From Halobacteriovorax marinus SJ (GTDB taxonomy: Bacteria; Bdellovibrionota; Bacteriovoracia; Bacteriovoracales; Bacteriovoracaceae): a stretch of DNA of 64,000 bases. The notes below the pieces were generated by a model. It had not been told where the DNA came from. It worked only from the letters and a program-made list of their open reading frames with translations, and searched no databases. Below, piece after piece: positions 25,712 to 35,501 of this stretch. The translations under genes were made by a program, and so were the position numbers. How positions within the stretch are numbered: position 1 is the first letter of the stretch; each line of letters starts with the position of its first letter. The DNA lies in the NCBI RefSeq assembly GCF_000210915.2, contig NC_016620.1:558001-622000 (forward strand), in the 5' to 3' direction.

Positions 25712-26794
25712 ATGGCCGACGAAAACGACAGCGACGCAGAAAAGACGGAAGACCCTTCCGCGCATCGAATAGAGGAATTTCGAAAGCGTGGTGAGGTAGC
25801 ATCTTCTAAAGAGCTAACGAGTGTGTTAGTTCTTGCAGGGTCTTTGATGACGCTCGGTCTTTCTATGGTGTATATGTATGAAGTTCTCTCTGAGTTTATA
25901 GAGTGGCTTTATCATTTAGATGTTTCGACAGCGTATACAGCAAAGTCGATGAACACGATCGTCAATAAATTAGTAACGGTTTCTCTAAAGAGTGTTGCTC
26001 CAATCTTTCTTGTAACACTTTCAATTGGAGTCGCTGCAAATATGGCGCAAATTGGGGTGCTCTTCTCTCCTGATGTATTAGAGTGGAAGCCCGATAGAAT
26101 TAATCCTCTTCAAGGAATCAAGAGATTGTTCTCTATGAAGTCTTTAGTTGAGGCGATTAAGGGTGTATTTAAATTTATCTTTATTCTTGGGATTGTTTAC
26201 TTCTTTCTTAAAGATGAAATGCACACTTTTGGTGGTTTTTTTCACTTAGACTTTTTTCAATCTTTTCTCTATGGGAAAGGTTTTTTGATAAGGCTTGGTT
26301 TTGCAATTGTTGTTGGTCTTATCGTTATTGCTATAGGTGATTTTGCTTATCAGAAATTCTCTTATAAGAAAAAACTGATGATGACAAAAGAAGAAGCTAA
26401 GCAAGAGCACAAGCAACAAGACGGTAACCCTGAGATCAAGCAGAGAATTAGGGCAGTACAAAGGGAAATGTCACAACGAAGAGTGATGAGTGAAGTTCCT
26501 AAGGCAGATGTAATTGTAACAAATCCAACTCACATCTCTATTGCCCTTAAGTACGACCCTGAAACGATGATCTCGCCAGAGGTTATTGCCAAAGGTGCTG
26601 ATGTATTGGCACTTAAGATTAGAGAAATTGCAAAGGGACATGATATTCCAATAGTTGAAAATGTTCCTTTAGCAAGAGGACTATATAAAACAGTTAAGGA
26701 AGGGCAAGGAGTGCCTCGAAACCTTTATAAAGCTGTAGCCGAAGTTTTGGCATTTACATATAAACTAAAAAGACAAAAGAAAGCTTTAAGTTAA
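25712..26794 (+). CDS. flhB: flagellar export switch protein FlhB
   Basis: A 360-residue protein that sets export substrate specificity. The ATG at 25712 is used (AGGA 6 bases upstream) rather than the adjacent TTG. The N-terminus has the typical EKTEDPSAHRIEEFRKRGEV. Four membrane helices follow, then the cytoplasmic domain with the autocleavage motif NPTH at residues 271-274 (VTNPTHISIALKYDP), intact. It lies 12 bases before flhA. Confidence 0.97.
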   Translation: MADENDSDAEKTEDPSAHRIEEFRKRGEVASSKELTSVLVLAGSLMTLGLSMVYMYEVLSEFIEWLYHLDVSTAYTAKSMNTIVNKLVTVSLKSVAPIFLVTLSIGVAANMAQIGVLFSPDVLEWKPDRINPLQGIKRLFSMKSLVEAIKGVFKFIFILGIVYFFLKDEMHTFGGFFHLDFFQSFLYGKGFLIRLGFAIVVGLIVIAIGDFAYQKFSYKKKLMMTKEEAKQEHKQQDGNPEIKQRIRAVQREMSQRRVMSEVPKADVIVTNPTHISIALKYDPETMISPEVIAKGADVLALKIREIAKGHDIPIVENVPLARGLYKTVKEGQGVPRNLYKAVAEVLAFTYKLKRQKKALS

Positions 26795-26806
26795 TAGGAA
26801 GAATCC

Positions 26807-28885
26807 ATGGAAGGAAATTTCATTGAAAAATTCAAAGCACTAAGTAAAAACTCTGACCTAATGGTTGCAGTTGGTTTATTACTTATTTTAAGTGTGATGA
26901 TCATACCTGTTCCACCATTTTTGCTGGATCTTCTCTTTGCATTAACGCTTTCAGGATCAGTAGTCATTCTTTTAATTGCTGTATACTCAAAGAAGGCCTT
27001 AGATTTCTCTACTTTTCCATCAGTACTTCTTGTCTCTACACTATTTAGACTATCTCTAAACGTTGCCTCAACTAAGAATATTTTAATTCGTGGTGGAACC
27101 GATGGGATTAGCGCTGCAGGTGAAATTATTAGGGCCTTTGGTGAGTTCGTTGTAGGTGGAAATTACGTTGTTGGTATTATTGTTTTTATCATCTTAGTTA
27201 TCATTAACTTTATGGTTATTACAAAAGGTGTCGGTAGGGTTGCAGAAGTTGGTGCAAGATTTACCTTAGATGCGATGCCTGGTAAGCAGATGGCGATCGA
27301 CGCCGATTTAAACGCCGGCTTAATTGACGATGCAATGGCAAAGAAGAGAAGAGCTGAAGTTGCTGAAGAAGCAGATTTCTATGGTTCTATGGATGGTGCT
27401 TCTAAGTTTGTTAGAGGTGATGCCATTGCAGGTATCATGATTACATTCATTAACGTCTTAGCAGGTATAGCAATTGGTGTCATGCAATATGATCTTAGTG
27501 CTGGAGATGCTGCTCAAGTCTTTACTCTTTTAACAGTTGGTGATGGTCTTATTTCTCAGATTCCAGCACTCGTTATTTCGACTGCTGCAGGTATTATCAT
27601 TACGAGAAATACATCGGAAGACTCACTTGGTTCACAGATTACAAACCAATTTAAGATTCATCCTAAGGCCCTTTATATTGCAAGTGGAACTCTCTTTGTT
27701 TTCGCAGTAATTCCTGGACTTCCAAAAGCTCCATTTATGATGATTGGAGTTCTCTTGGCCTTCGTTGGATGGAAAATGGAGAAAGGGAACGAACAAGAGA
27801 AAATTGTTCAAGAACAGGCGAATACGGAAGAGAAGAAAGCAACACCAGATAGTTTAGAAGACCTTTTAACTCTGGAATTAGTAGAGCTTGAAGTTGGATA
27901 TGGGCTAGTTAGCCTAGTAGATGCTGAGCAAAATGGTGATTTACTTGAAAGAATTACACATATTAGAAAACAATTCGCTTTAGACTGGGGAGTTATCATT
28001 CCTTCTGTTAGAATAAAAGATAACTTAGAGTTGAAACCAGGAGGGTACAGCATCAAGGTTAAAGGAATTGAAGTGGCCAGTGGAGACTTGATGTCTGACC
28101 ATTTCTTGGCCATGGACCCAGGATCAGTTATAGAGAAAATTGATGGTGTCGAAACTGTTGAACCAGTTTTTGGGCTTCCTGCGGTTTGGATTTCAGAAGA
28201 TCAAAAAGACGATGCTCAATACAATGGTTATACAGTGGTTGATCTCTCAACTGTAATGGCCACTCATATCACAGAAGTTCTTAAAACTAACTTACATGAA
28301 TTATTTGGAAGACAAGAACTTGTTAGAGTTATGGATAATTTCAAAGAACAATATCCAAAAATTGTTTCTGATTTAATTCCGGAGATCTTACCTCTAGGTA
28401 CAGTTCTAAAAGTAATGCAAAACCTTTTAAGAGAAGGGGTTTCTATAAGAGACCTAAGAACAATCTTAGAGACTCTTGCTGAGTATGGAACATCTGTTAA
28501 GGATGCAGAGTCACTCACTGAGTTCGCAAGACAGTCTCTCTATAGAACGATTACTGAATCTATCAGAGGAGATCAAGGAGATGTTCCACTATTCACTCTA
28601 GATAGAAATATCGAAGAGAATATTGCAAATAATATTATTCAAACAGAGCAGGGACATCAATTAAGTCTTGATCCAAAGATTACACAGCATATCTTAGCAA
28701 GTCTTAATGAGAAAATTGAAGAAGCTACTAATATGGGTGAAAAGATGGTTGTTCTTTGTAGCCCAGTTATAAGAAATCATTTTAAGAAACTAACAGAGAA
28801 ATTCATTCCAAACTTAGTTGTTATTAGTCACAATGAATTAAGTTCGGAAGTTAATATTAGATCACTTGGTACGGTGAGGTTGTAG
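26807..28885 (+). CDS. flhA: flagellar export apparatus protein FlhA
   Basis: A 692-residue FHIPEP-family protein. It has eight N-terminal membrane helices and the conserved loop around residues 145-210 (VGRVAEVGARFTLDAMPGKQ; DADLNAGLIDDAMAKKRRAE; EADFYGSMDGASKFVRGDAI). The cytoplasmic nonameric ring domain starts at about 350 and binds chaperone-substrate complexes. Length normal. The flhF start codon follows the stop directly. Confidence 0.97.
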   Translation: MEGNFIEKFKALSKNSDLMVAVGLLLILSVMIIPVPPFLLDLLFALTLSGSVVILLIAVYSKKALDFSTFPSVLLVSTLFRLSLNVASTKNILIRGGTDGISAAGEIIRAFGEFVVGGNYVVGIIVFIILVIINFMVITKGVGRVAEVGARFTLDAMPGKQMAIDADLNAGLIDDAMAKKRRAEVAEEADFYGSMDGASKFVRGDAIAGIMITFINVLAGIAIGVMQYDLSAGDAAQVFTLLTVGDGLISQIPALVISTAAGIIITRNTSEDSLGSQITNQFKIHPKALYIASGTLFVFAVIPGLPKAPFMMIGVLLAFVGWKMEKGNEQEKIVQEQANTEEKKATPDSLEDLLTLELVELEVGYGLVSLVDAEQNGDLLERITHIRKQFALDWGVIIPSVRIKDNLELKPGGYSIKVKGIEVASGDLMSDHFLAMDPGSVIEKIDGVETVEPVFGLPAVWISEDQKDDAQYNGYTVVDLSTVMATHITEVLKTNLHELFGRQELVRVMDNFKEQYPKIVSDLIPEILPLGTVLKVMQNLLREGVSIRDLRTILETLAEYGTSVKDAESLTEFARQSLYRTITESIRGDQGDVPLFTLDRNIEENIANNIIQTEQGHQLSLDPKITQHILASLNEKIEEATNMGEKMVVLCSPVIRNHFKKLTEKFIPNLVVISHNELSSEVNIRSLGTVRL

Positions 28886-30370
28886 ATGTATGTAAGAAAG
28901 TTTGAAGCTGACTCTTTAGATGAGGCTCTTAAAAACATTAAGATGGAATTAGGGCCTGATGCCATCATCTTAAAAACAATTACTAATAAGGGACTAAAGG
29001 GTGCTTTCAAGAAAAAGAAAATTGAAATCACGGCCGCTATTAGTGAAAAGAATTATTCAAAAAAGGCTAAAGTTGATCACATTTTAGATGATGGACAGAA
29101 AGGTTCTTTTTACTCAAATAACTCTAGTTATATTTCTAATATGATCGATGGTTATGAGTCGAATACGAATGAAAATTCAAGAGCGACAGTAGCTTCTCCA
29201 AGTGGATCGACAGGTTATGGAAAACTAGGTTTGAATAAAACTGTAAATACAAATGAAAATCAAACAGCTAAGACTAATGACTTAGATGACTTTCTTTCAG
29301 ACGCTGTAGATAAAGTAAAAGCTGTAACAAATAATGTTGTTCATTCTACAAAAGCGACAATGGATAACTTCTTTGCTGATGAAGAACTCGAATCAATGAG
29401 TTTTGAAGAGCCAGTAGAAGTAAAGCAAAGCTATGAAGTACCACATAGTGAAATTAGAAATGAAAAAATTGCATCTACAAGTAGAGAAGTAAATTACGAC
29501 GACAGTGTTGTTGTTGAACAAAGAAAGAAAATTGACGATCTTGAGAAGAAGCTTTTTGAGTTAACTAAGAACGTAGAGAGATTGGACAAGAAAGAGCCAA
29601 ACGGTATTTATGAGCTTAGAGCAACTCTTAGAAGCTTAGATATCTCAGAGAAATATATTCATAATCTTGTGAAGAAAGCAATTTTTGAAATGAGTAGAGA
29701 TGAACTTGAGGATTCAGAAGTTGTATTCGAATTTGCACTAAGAGAGATGCTTGAGTGTGTAAATACAGAAATGCCACTATTCTCATCTTCTGATTCAGAG
29801 CAGGGAGTTGTTACGGTCATTCTATCTGAGACGTCTACGGGGCAGACATCAATGGCCTACAAGATTGGTGCTTTAAAGCCTGATTCTACAATTGTTAGGA
29901 GTACTCTTAACGGTGTTCAGGGAGAAGGAAAAGAGTTTAGTAGAAAACTATTTGGGCTAAACGTATCTGAAGCCTCTAATATTGCTGAAACGGTTTCTCT
30001 TTGTAGAAAAACGATTGAAGAAGGGAAATGTGCCTTTATAGATTACAAGAATAACTCTGAAGATATTAATGAAACTAAAAAGTTCATTGATGGACTTAGA
30101 AGATCGTTTGGCAAGGTGGAAGTATTGGTATCACTATCCGCAATTCATTCAGAAATCTATAATAGAAAAGTTGTTTCTAGATATAAATCTCTAGCAAATG
30201 GCATCGTGATTTCCAACTTGGATTTATGTCTAAACTTTGGAGCATTATTTAATATCACAGAGGAAAATAGTGATCTACCTCTAAAGTTTTATGGAACAGG
30301 TGAAGTTGTTCCAGATGATCTTGAAGCTGCTACAGCAGAAAGATTATTAGCTGGTATCTTCCAGTTCTAG
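28886..30370 (+). CDS. flhF: FlhF-like protein with degenerate GTPase domain
   Basis: A 494-residue protein in the flhA-flhF-flhG-fliA order used for polar flagellar placement. The FlhF N-terminus is recognisable (KFEADSLDEALKNIKMELGP). A charged, poorly conserved linker follows, with a helix at about 210-235. The C-terminal SRP-type GTPase fold is traceable and ends with the family GTGEVVPDDLEAATAERLL. But the nucleotide motifs have been lost. The P-loop position reads LSETSTGQTSM (Gln for the essential Lys, no GxxGxGKT). The DTAGR position reads DYKNNS, and TKLD reads SNLD. It probably cannot bind or hydrolyse GTP normally. Its role in flagellar placement may be structural. Confidence 0.88.
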   Translation: MYVRKFEADSLDEALKNIKMELGPDAIILKTITNKGLKGAFKKKKIEITAAISEKNYSKKAKVDHILDDGQKGSFYSNNSSYISNMIDGYESNTNENSRATVASPSGSTGYGKLGLNKTVNTNENQTAKTNDLDDFLSDAVDKVKAVTNNVVHSTKATMDNFFADEELESMSFEEPVEVKQSYEVPHSEIRNEKIASTSREVNYDDSVVVEQRKKIDDLEKKLFELTKNVERLDKKEPNGIYELRATLRSLDISEKYIHNLVKKAIFEMSRDELEDSEVVFEFALREMLECVNTEMPLFSSSDSEQGVVTVILSETSTGQTSMAYKIGALKPDSTIVRSTLNGVQGEGKEFSRKLFGLNVSEASNIAETVSLCRKTIEEGKCAFIDYKNNSEDINETKKFIDGLRRSFGKVEVLVSLSAIHSEIYNRKVVSRYKSLANGIVISNLDLCLNFGALFNITEENSDLPLKFYGTGEVVPDDLEAATAERLLAGIFQF

Positions 30371-30384
30371 AAAAAGGTTAACTA

Positions 30385-30407
30385 GCCTAAACATAGGATG
30401 TGTTTAG
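30385..30407 (+). promoter_or_regulatory. intra-operon hairpin between flhF and flhG
   Basis: CCTAAACA (30385-30392) pairs perfectly with TGTTTAGG (30400-30407) around a seven-base loop. No T-run follows, so it is not a classical terminator. It sits just before the flhG ribosome binding site in the only gap over 50 bases between fliM and fliA, and may be a processing or attenuation element. Confidence 0.45.
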
Positions 30408-30426
30408 GTTAAAAATAGGAGACAGG

Positions 30427-31302
30427 ATGTCGACAAAGAGCGCCGCTCAATGGCTGGTAGGCCAAAATCGTTTTGAAAAAAAGAAGACTTCAACTTCCGG
30501 AAGAAAGAACTTTGGAAGTGCAAAAACAATCTCTATCACATCAGGAAAAGGTGGAGTAGGGAAGACATCAATCTCATTGAAAATTGCTAAAGTCCTAGCA
30601 CAGAAAGGTTATAAAACCCTCGTTATCGATTGTGATTATAATCTCTCAAATACAGCTGTTAAGCTTGGACTTCCTTTAACAGATAATTTCTACTCCTTAT
30701 TGTCGGCCCAGAAGTCATTTGATGAGTGTCTCATTAAGCACGATGGATATTATCTACTATCGGGATGTAATGGGAGCATTGATCTTTTAAATGATTCAAT
30801 AGGAATAGAGAAGTTTATTATCGATATTCTAGTGAGTCATGAGAATGAATTTGACTATATCCTCTTAGACAGCCCTGCTGGGATAGGAAGAGAGAATCTT
30901 ACTTTAAATGCATATAGTGATCATCGATTTGTCGTTGTCACTCCTGATAGATCATCTCTGACAGACTCGTACTCATTAATGAAAATCTTGAGTACAAAGT
31001 ACGGAGTGAGCGAAAATCACTTGATAGTGAATAAAATTTCCAGCCAGAAGCAGTATAAAAGAATTATTAAAACACTCGGTGATACCGTCGATAAATTCTT
31101 AAACACCAGGCTTAAAGTTCTAGGTGGAATAGATAGAAAAGATATATCTGTTGATCAATTCGACAAGATTCTCTTTGGTGGGGAAGATTTTTCCCTGCAC
31201 CAGAATTTTATTAATGTCGTTGAAATGTTCTCCGAAGAGAATGTTGGTACCTTACTACCAATCTCTGAACATGGACAAGAGGTCCACTTAAACGTTTGCT
31301 AA
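30427..31302 (+). CDS. flhG: MinD-like ATPase FlhG (FleN/YlxH)
   Basis: A 291-residue ParA/MinD-family ATPase that limits the number of flagella. The ATG at 30427 is chosen because AGGAG (30417-30421) is 5 bases upstream; a longer GTG frame from 30400 falls in the hairpin. The deviant Walker A SGKGGVGKTSIS is at about residues 39-50, switch I LVIDCDYNLSN at about 70-80, and Walker B DYILLDSPAG at about 142-151. Unlike its neighbour FlhF, all nucleotide motifs look intact. The N-terminal ~30 residues are basic and Ser/Lys-rich. Confidence 0.92.
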   Translation: MSTKSAAQWLVGQNRFEKKKTSTSGRKNFGSAKTISITSGKGGVGKTSISLKIAKVLAQKGYKTLVIDCDYNLSNTAVKLGLPLTDNFYSLLSAQKSFDECLIKHDGYYLLSGCNGSIDLLNDSIGIEKFIIDILVSHENEFDYILLDSPAGIGRENLTLNAYSDHRFVVVTPDRSSLTDSYSLMKILSTKYGVSENHLIVNKISSQKQYKRIIKTLGDTVDKFLNTRLKVLGGIDRKDISVDQFDKILFGGEDFSLHQNFINVVEMFSEENVGTLLPISEHGQEVHLNVC

Positions 31303-31313
31303 GGAGTGCATGA

Positions 31314-32096
31314 ATGTCTTCAATCTCTAAGAAATTAAAAAACTTAAAAGACTATAGATCAACAGTTGATCCAAAAGTAAAAGATGAAATCATTATTGAG
31401 TACGCTCCACTAATTAAATATATTGCACAAAGAATTGCTTCTAGACTTCCGTCTAATGTGGAGCTAGATGACCTTATTTCTTGTGGTGTGATCGGTCTAA
31501 TGGATGCAATCGAAAAATTTGATCCAAGTAGAGATAATAAATTTAAAACATATGCTGAATTTAGAATTAGAGGTTCAATCCTAGATGAGCTTAGAGCTCA
31601 AGACTGGGTCCCTAGATCAGTAAGAGAAAAGGCTAAGCTTGTTGAAAGGGCCTACGCAAAAATTGAAGCCGCTGAAGGTAGACCAGCTACAGATGAAGAA
31701 ATGTGTGCAGAGCTTGGAGTAAATCAAGAAGAGTTCTATGATCTTTTAAATAAAGCAAAGTCTGTTTCTGTTTTAAATATTGATGACTCAGCTTCATTTA
31801 ATAAGGGCGATAAGAAGCTTATCGCTGGATTAGAAGACAATAGAAATAGTAATCCATTTCATGCAGTAGCAAATAAGGGTTCTAGAGATAAGATCAAAGA
31901 GGGAATTGCTCAGCTTCCAGAGAAGCAAAGACTAGTTCTTTCTCTGTACTACTATGAAGATTTGAACCTTAAAGAAATCGGTCAAGTTCTAAACGTAACA
32001 GAGTCGAGAGTTTCTCAGCTTCACACTCAAGCTATTATGAAGCTAAAGGTGAAGTTAAAAACTACTTTTGACTCACCTGAAGATATTGCTAGCTAA
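31314..32096 (+). CDS. fliA: flagellar sigma factor FliA (sigma-28)
   Basis: A 260-residue group 3 sigma factor. Region 2 contains EYAPLIKYIAQRIASRLPSN, LDDLISCGVIGLMDAIEKFD and FRIRGSILDELRAQDWVPRS, all characteristic of FliA/WhiG. Region 3 (AKIEAAEGRPATDEEMCAEL) and region 4 (LPEKQRLVLSLYYYEDLNLK; VTESRVSQLHTQAIMKL) are complete. It directs late flagellar genes from TAAAGTTT/GCCGATAA promoters; a matching site occurs upstream of the glycine-rich protein in this window. AGGAG lies 7 bases before the ATG. No FlgM is visible here. Confidence 0.97.
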   Translation: MSSISKKLKNLKDYRSTVDPKVKDEIIIEYAPLIKYIAQRIASRLPSNVELDDLISCGVIGLMDAIEKFDPSRDNKFKTYAEFRIRGSILDELRAQDWVPRSVREKAKLVERAYAKIEAAEGRPATDEEMCAELGVNQEEFYDLLNKAKSVSVLNIDDSASFNKGDKKLIAGLEDNRNSNPFHAVANKGSRDKIKEGIAQLPEKQRLVLSLYYYEDLNLKEIGQVLNVTESRVSQLHTQAIMKLKVKLKTTFDSPEDIAS

Positions 32097-32113
32097 TCGT
32101 AGTTAGGAGAAAT

Positions 32114-33064
32114 ATGGCGAAAGATGTAACTAAAGAATTCGAACAGGGGATGCAAACACTTGGAGATATCCAGGCCTTGGGAGACTTTAGCCTTTCGCCA
32201 CTAATTGAAAGAGCATCATTTCATTTTTCTGAAATCCATAGAAAAGCAGAGTATTCATTTGAAAATTTAGAGTCGTATTCAAAAGTTCAAGAATTTCTTG
32301 AAAAGACGATTGATAATCTTCTTACTTCTTATACTCTAAGAGATGAAATTACACATCAAGTTTTACTACAGAAGAAATTTAAAGATATGTCTCTAGAGAA
32401 GTGGGATAGGCTACTGGATATTATTCCATCCTCTTTACAAGTTATGAGGATTTTTAAATTTGTTGGAACTCAAAATATTCAGATCTCTAACGAGGGGATT
32501 TGTGTAAGAGGTTTAATTAAGACAGATGAATCTATTATTAAATATAGAGAATTGATATATAAGGCTTCAAGGAAACTGCTTGATAAGAAAACAATTCTAA
32601 CTTATCAGATCGAAGAGTTAGAAGATCCACGAATTTGCTGGCTAACCATTCATGTCGATATGGATCACGATGAAAGTCTGAGCTATAATGTCGACTTTAG
32701 TGAAAAGTTAGGAATGAAGCTAGGTTTCAGCAATCTCTTCTCTAAGTATAAAGTAACACCAGAGCAAGCTGCTCAACTACCAAGACATCTAATTATCGAA
32801 ATCTCTGAAGATTTGGAGATATCAAAATATTATAGAGTACCTGATCAGTACACTAGGGATTCAAATAAGAAAGAAATGTTGCACTTTTCCTTTTTATTTC
32901 ATCCTGTTTCGATCATAATACCTAAAGTAGGTTTAGTTGAACGAAGACCTACAAGTACTAATTATAAAGACACAGGAAGTGGCTTAGGGCAACAGGAAGT
33001 TAAAAATCAGATAGGTTCTAACTTTAGATATATCGATTTCTTCTCCCTGATTAATCAATCTTAG
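32114..33064 (+). CDS. hypothetical protein downstream of fliA
   Basis: A 316-residue soluble protein, 17 bases after fliA with AGGAG upstream, so clearly in the flagellar transcript. No signal peptide or membrane helix. The N-terminal third is helical and acidic; the middle and C-terminal parts are alternating beta/alpha with no known motif. Its place at the end of a motility operon suggests a motility or attack-phase role, which is inference. Family not recognised. Confidence 0.65.
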   Translation: MAKDVTKEFEQGMQTLGDIQALGDFSLSPLIERASFHFSEIHRKAEYSFENLESYSKVQEFLEKTIDNLLTSYTLRDEITHQVLLQKKFKDMSLEKWDRLLDIIPSSLQVMRIFKFVGTQNIQISNEGICVRGLIKTDESIIKYRELIYKASRKLLDKKTILTYQIEELEDPRICWLTIHVDMDHDESLSYNVDFSEKLGMKLGFSNLFSKYKVTPEQAAQLPRHLIIEISEDLEISKYYRVPDQYTRDSNKKEMLHFSFLFHPVSIIIPKVGLVERRPTSTNYKDTGSGLGQQEVKNQIGSNFRYIDFFSLINQS

Positions 33065-33108
33065 CTGCTCAATTGAATGTAACTTTTTTATTCTTTTGAG
33101 GTGATGTA

Positions 33109-35490
33109 ATGAATGTCAAGTTTGGCAGATCTCTACAAACGTATTACGCAGTAACTTTTTTCTCTCTTATTTCAATTATCGGCTACGGTATTTTTTATTT
33201 TTGGAACTATGGCCCCGTAAATATAAATAATGTCTCAACTGTTTTTGAAGCTACATTACAACTCGATGAATTTAAGAAGAGGGATGATGTAAAGGCCATT
33301 TGGTCCCAAGTTGATAATGATAGAGTTAGAGATGCGGTAGTCTCACTAGATAAAGTTCAATCATATTCAAAGAAATTAGACTCGATTTCATCAGTTGATA
33401 GTTATGAAAATTTTGAAACGTCTCTTAAAAAATCGAAAGAATCTTTAAACGCTCTTATATCTTATCCAGAAGTTTCAACGATAGTGAACGTTCTTCATAA
33501 TAAAGTTTCAAATTTTGAAAACTTTGTTGTTAGCAATAGTTGGAGAACTCTTACAAGAGTCTCTAAAAGAATTAATGCGAAAATTAAACCAAGTAGAACT
33601 AGAGGTCCTGGATACTATACGTACTCAAAGCTGCATAGACTTTGGTCAAGCGTAAGAGACGATGTTGTTCTTATGGAGAGAGTAACAGAGGGTTCAGTTC
33701 TTTCAAGAGAAGATAAGAACTTAATACTTACTAAAACAAAGACATTAAAAACAGAAATTACAATGCTTGAGAATTATCTCGGTGATTTTAAAAAGTTTAG
33801 AACTGACTTTCTAGAAGTAGAAAAAGGATTTAAAACTTGGATTAAAGAAATAGAGCCAGAGATTAGTTTAAAGAAAATTCAATTCGAGAGAAATTCTCAA
33901 AATATGCTTTTTTCTTTAATCGCTCTTGTGGGAATCATTTTTATTCTAGGTGTGAGCGGTTACTTCCTTTATAGAAGAAGTGAACGTACTAATAGAGATG
34001 AAGTTGAGAAAGTAATAATCCATGCTATTAAAGAGGGAGTATTGCCAACTGAGACAAGCTTTGATCAAGAGTTGTCTCTAAAATCTAGAGAAGAATTTGA
34101 TAAGTATAGAGAGTATATTCACAAGAGAATGAGTTTTGGTTCAATTTTTCAAGATGCGATGCCATTTTCATCTCTTCTTCTAGACTCAAACTTGAATCTT
34201 GTTTGGGCCAATGGTCTCTTTTATGAGCACTGGGGATTATCGGAATATAAGAACTCTGATGATAATATTACTTGGGACTTCTTACAAAGATTTACGAACT
34301 TGGGTGAGAACGATCCTGTCATTACTGCAGTTAAAGACGATGTTGCAGGAATTTATAATATTCAAGTAAAAACAAAGCAAAATGAAGAATCTCTTCCATT
34401 TGAAATGTATGTTTCTCCAGTAGAGTATGCAAATCAAAGAAGAATTATGATCTCTTTCTATCCTCTTCGTTCAATTGAAGAAACACTTTCTAATCAGTCG
34501 AAGTCTCTAGTGGGGCCTGTTGCAAGAACTCTTGAAGCATTGACTACCGGAACTTTCAATTCTGAATTTAAGCAGAAGACGGAGAAAGACTTTGATATTG
34601 CAGGTATAAAAGAAGTTTGGAGTAAGTTTCAGAAGTATCATGACTTTGTAACTGGCCAAAAGAATGGTTTATTACAAGAGATTGAAAGGCTTGAGAACGA
34701 TCTCTTTGATCAGTATAAATTAGTAAACGATATTCAAACTTCATTAAATGAGAATACTGAAGTTCAAAAAGTTGCTATTGCTAAATTTAAAGATACAAAG
34801 AATAGTATTATTGACATTGTTGAGCTTAGAAATGAAATGGAAGCTTTATACCAAAACACTGTAGCAGCTTCGAAAGGATTATTTCAAGATGAAGTGACAC
34901 TACTTTCTCAATCTCAAAAAATATCTGAAACTCTACTAGATCAAAATAAAGCCTTAGAAAATGTAGATAAGGTAAGAAAAGAATATAAAACTCTTAAGAG
35001 CAATGTCGATCAATTCCGCGGCAGAATGATGCAGTTATTAGATCAATCTCTTATCTTCCAAAAGACAGACTCATCTAGCTATAAAGTAGAACAGAGTTTA
35101 TCAAAAATTAAAAATGAAGTAATGGCCTTTGAAAAGGTTCTAACTGAGTTTGCAAAAATTTCGACGGCCCTAGATGTGAACCTTTCTAAAGTTCAGCTAA
35201 TTATGCAACAGTCTGAGATTCCTAATTTCTCAGAACTTCAGTTCAGAATGGAAGAAGCTAGAGATATGATTGAATCAGATATGTTCAATGTAAGTCGTCT
35301 CTCTAGATCGGGTCAAACTAAAGATGATGAAATGATCTCTTCACTAAAGGGACTGTATCAAGCTTTTACACAAGGTAATCTACAATTGGCTCAGGCCATT
35401 GAGTTATCAACTAGTAATGCACCACTAGAAGTTGATTTAGAGCTCGAGTATGATGAGTTACCAACTCCTGGTCCAGAAGCATCTGTTTAG
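33109..35490 (+). CDS. membrane PAS-domain/coiled-coil signalling-like protein, no kinase
   Basis: A 793-residue protein. Helix 1 is at about 11-33 and helix 2 at about 267-287 (LFSLIALVGIIFILGVSGYF), enclosing a helical periplasmic sensor region of about 230 residues. The cytoplasmic part has a PAS-like segment at about 350-460 (MPFSSLLLDSNLNLVWANGLFYEHWGL). Long coiled coils run from about 510 to 760 (LLQEIERLENDLFDQYK...). There is no histidine kinase, GGDEF or EAL domain. The methyl-accepting hairpin tip (E.GEAGRGF) is also absent. The layout recalls a chemoreceptor with a replaced output. It ends in an acidic tail (LEYDELPTPGPEASV). Confidence 0.7.
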   Translation: MNVKFGRSLQTYYAVTFFSLISIIGYGIFYFWNYGPVNINNVSTVFEATLQLDEFKKRDDVKAIWSQVDNDRVRDAVVSLDKVQSYSKKLDSISSVDSYENFETSLKKSKESLNALISYPEVSTIVNVLHNKVSNFENFVVSNSWRTLTRVSKRINAKIKPSRTRGPGYYTYSKLHRLWSSVRDDVVLMERVTEGSVLSREDKNLILTKTKTLKTEITMLENYLGDFKKFRTDFLEVEKGFKTWIKEIEPEISLKKIQFERNSQNMLFSLIALVGIIFILGVSGYFLYRRSERTNRDEVEKVIIHAIKEGVLPTETSFDQELSLKSREEFDKYREYIHKRMSFGSIFQDAMPFSSLLLDSNLNLVWANGLFYEHWGLSEYKNSDDNITWDFLQRFTNLGENDPVITAVKDDVAGIYNIQVKTKQNEESLPFEMYVSPVEYANQRRIMISFYPLRSIEETLSNQSKSLVGPVARTLEALTTGTFNSEFKQKTEKDFDIAGIKEVWSKFQKYHDFVTGQKNGLLQEIERLENDLFDQYKLVNDIQTSLNENTEVQKVAIAKFKDTKNSIIDIVELRNEMEALYQNTVAASKGLFQDEVTLLSQSQKISETLLDQNKALENVDKVRKEYKTLKSNVDQFRGRMMQLLDQSLIFQKTDSSSYKVEQSLSKIKNEVMAFEKVLTEFAKISTALDVNLSKVQLIMQQSEIPNFSELQFRMEEARDMIESDMFNVSRLSRSGQTKDDEMISSLKGLYQAFTQGNLQLAQAIELSTSNAPLEVDLELEYDELPTPGPEASV

Positions 35491-35501
35491 AGTAGAAGTG
35501 A

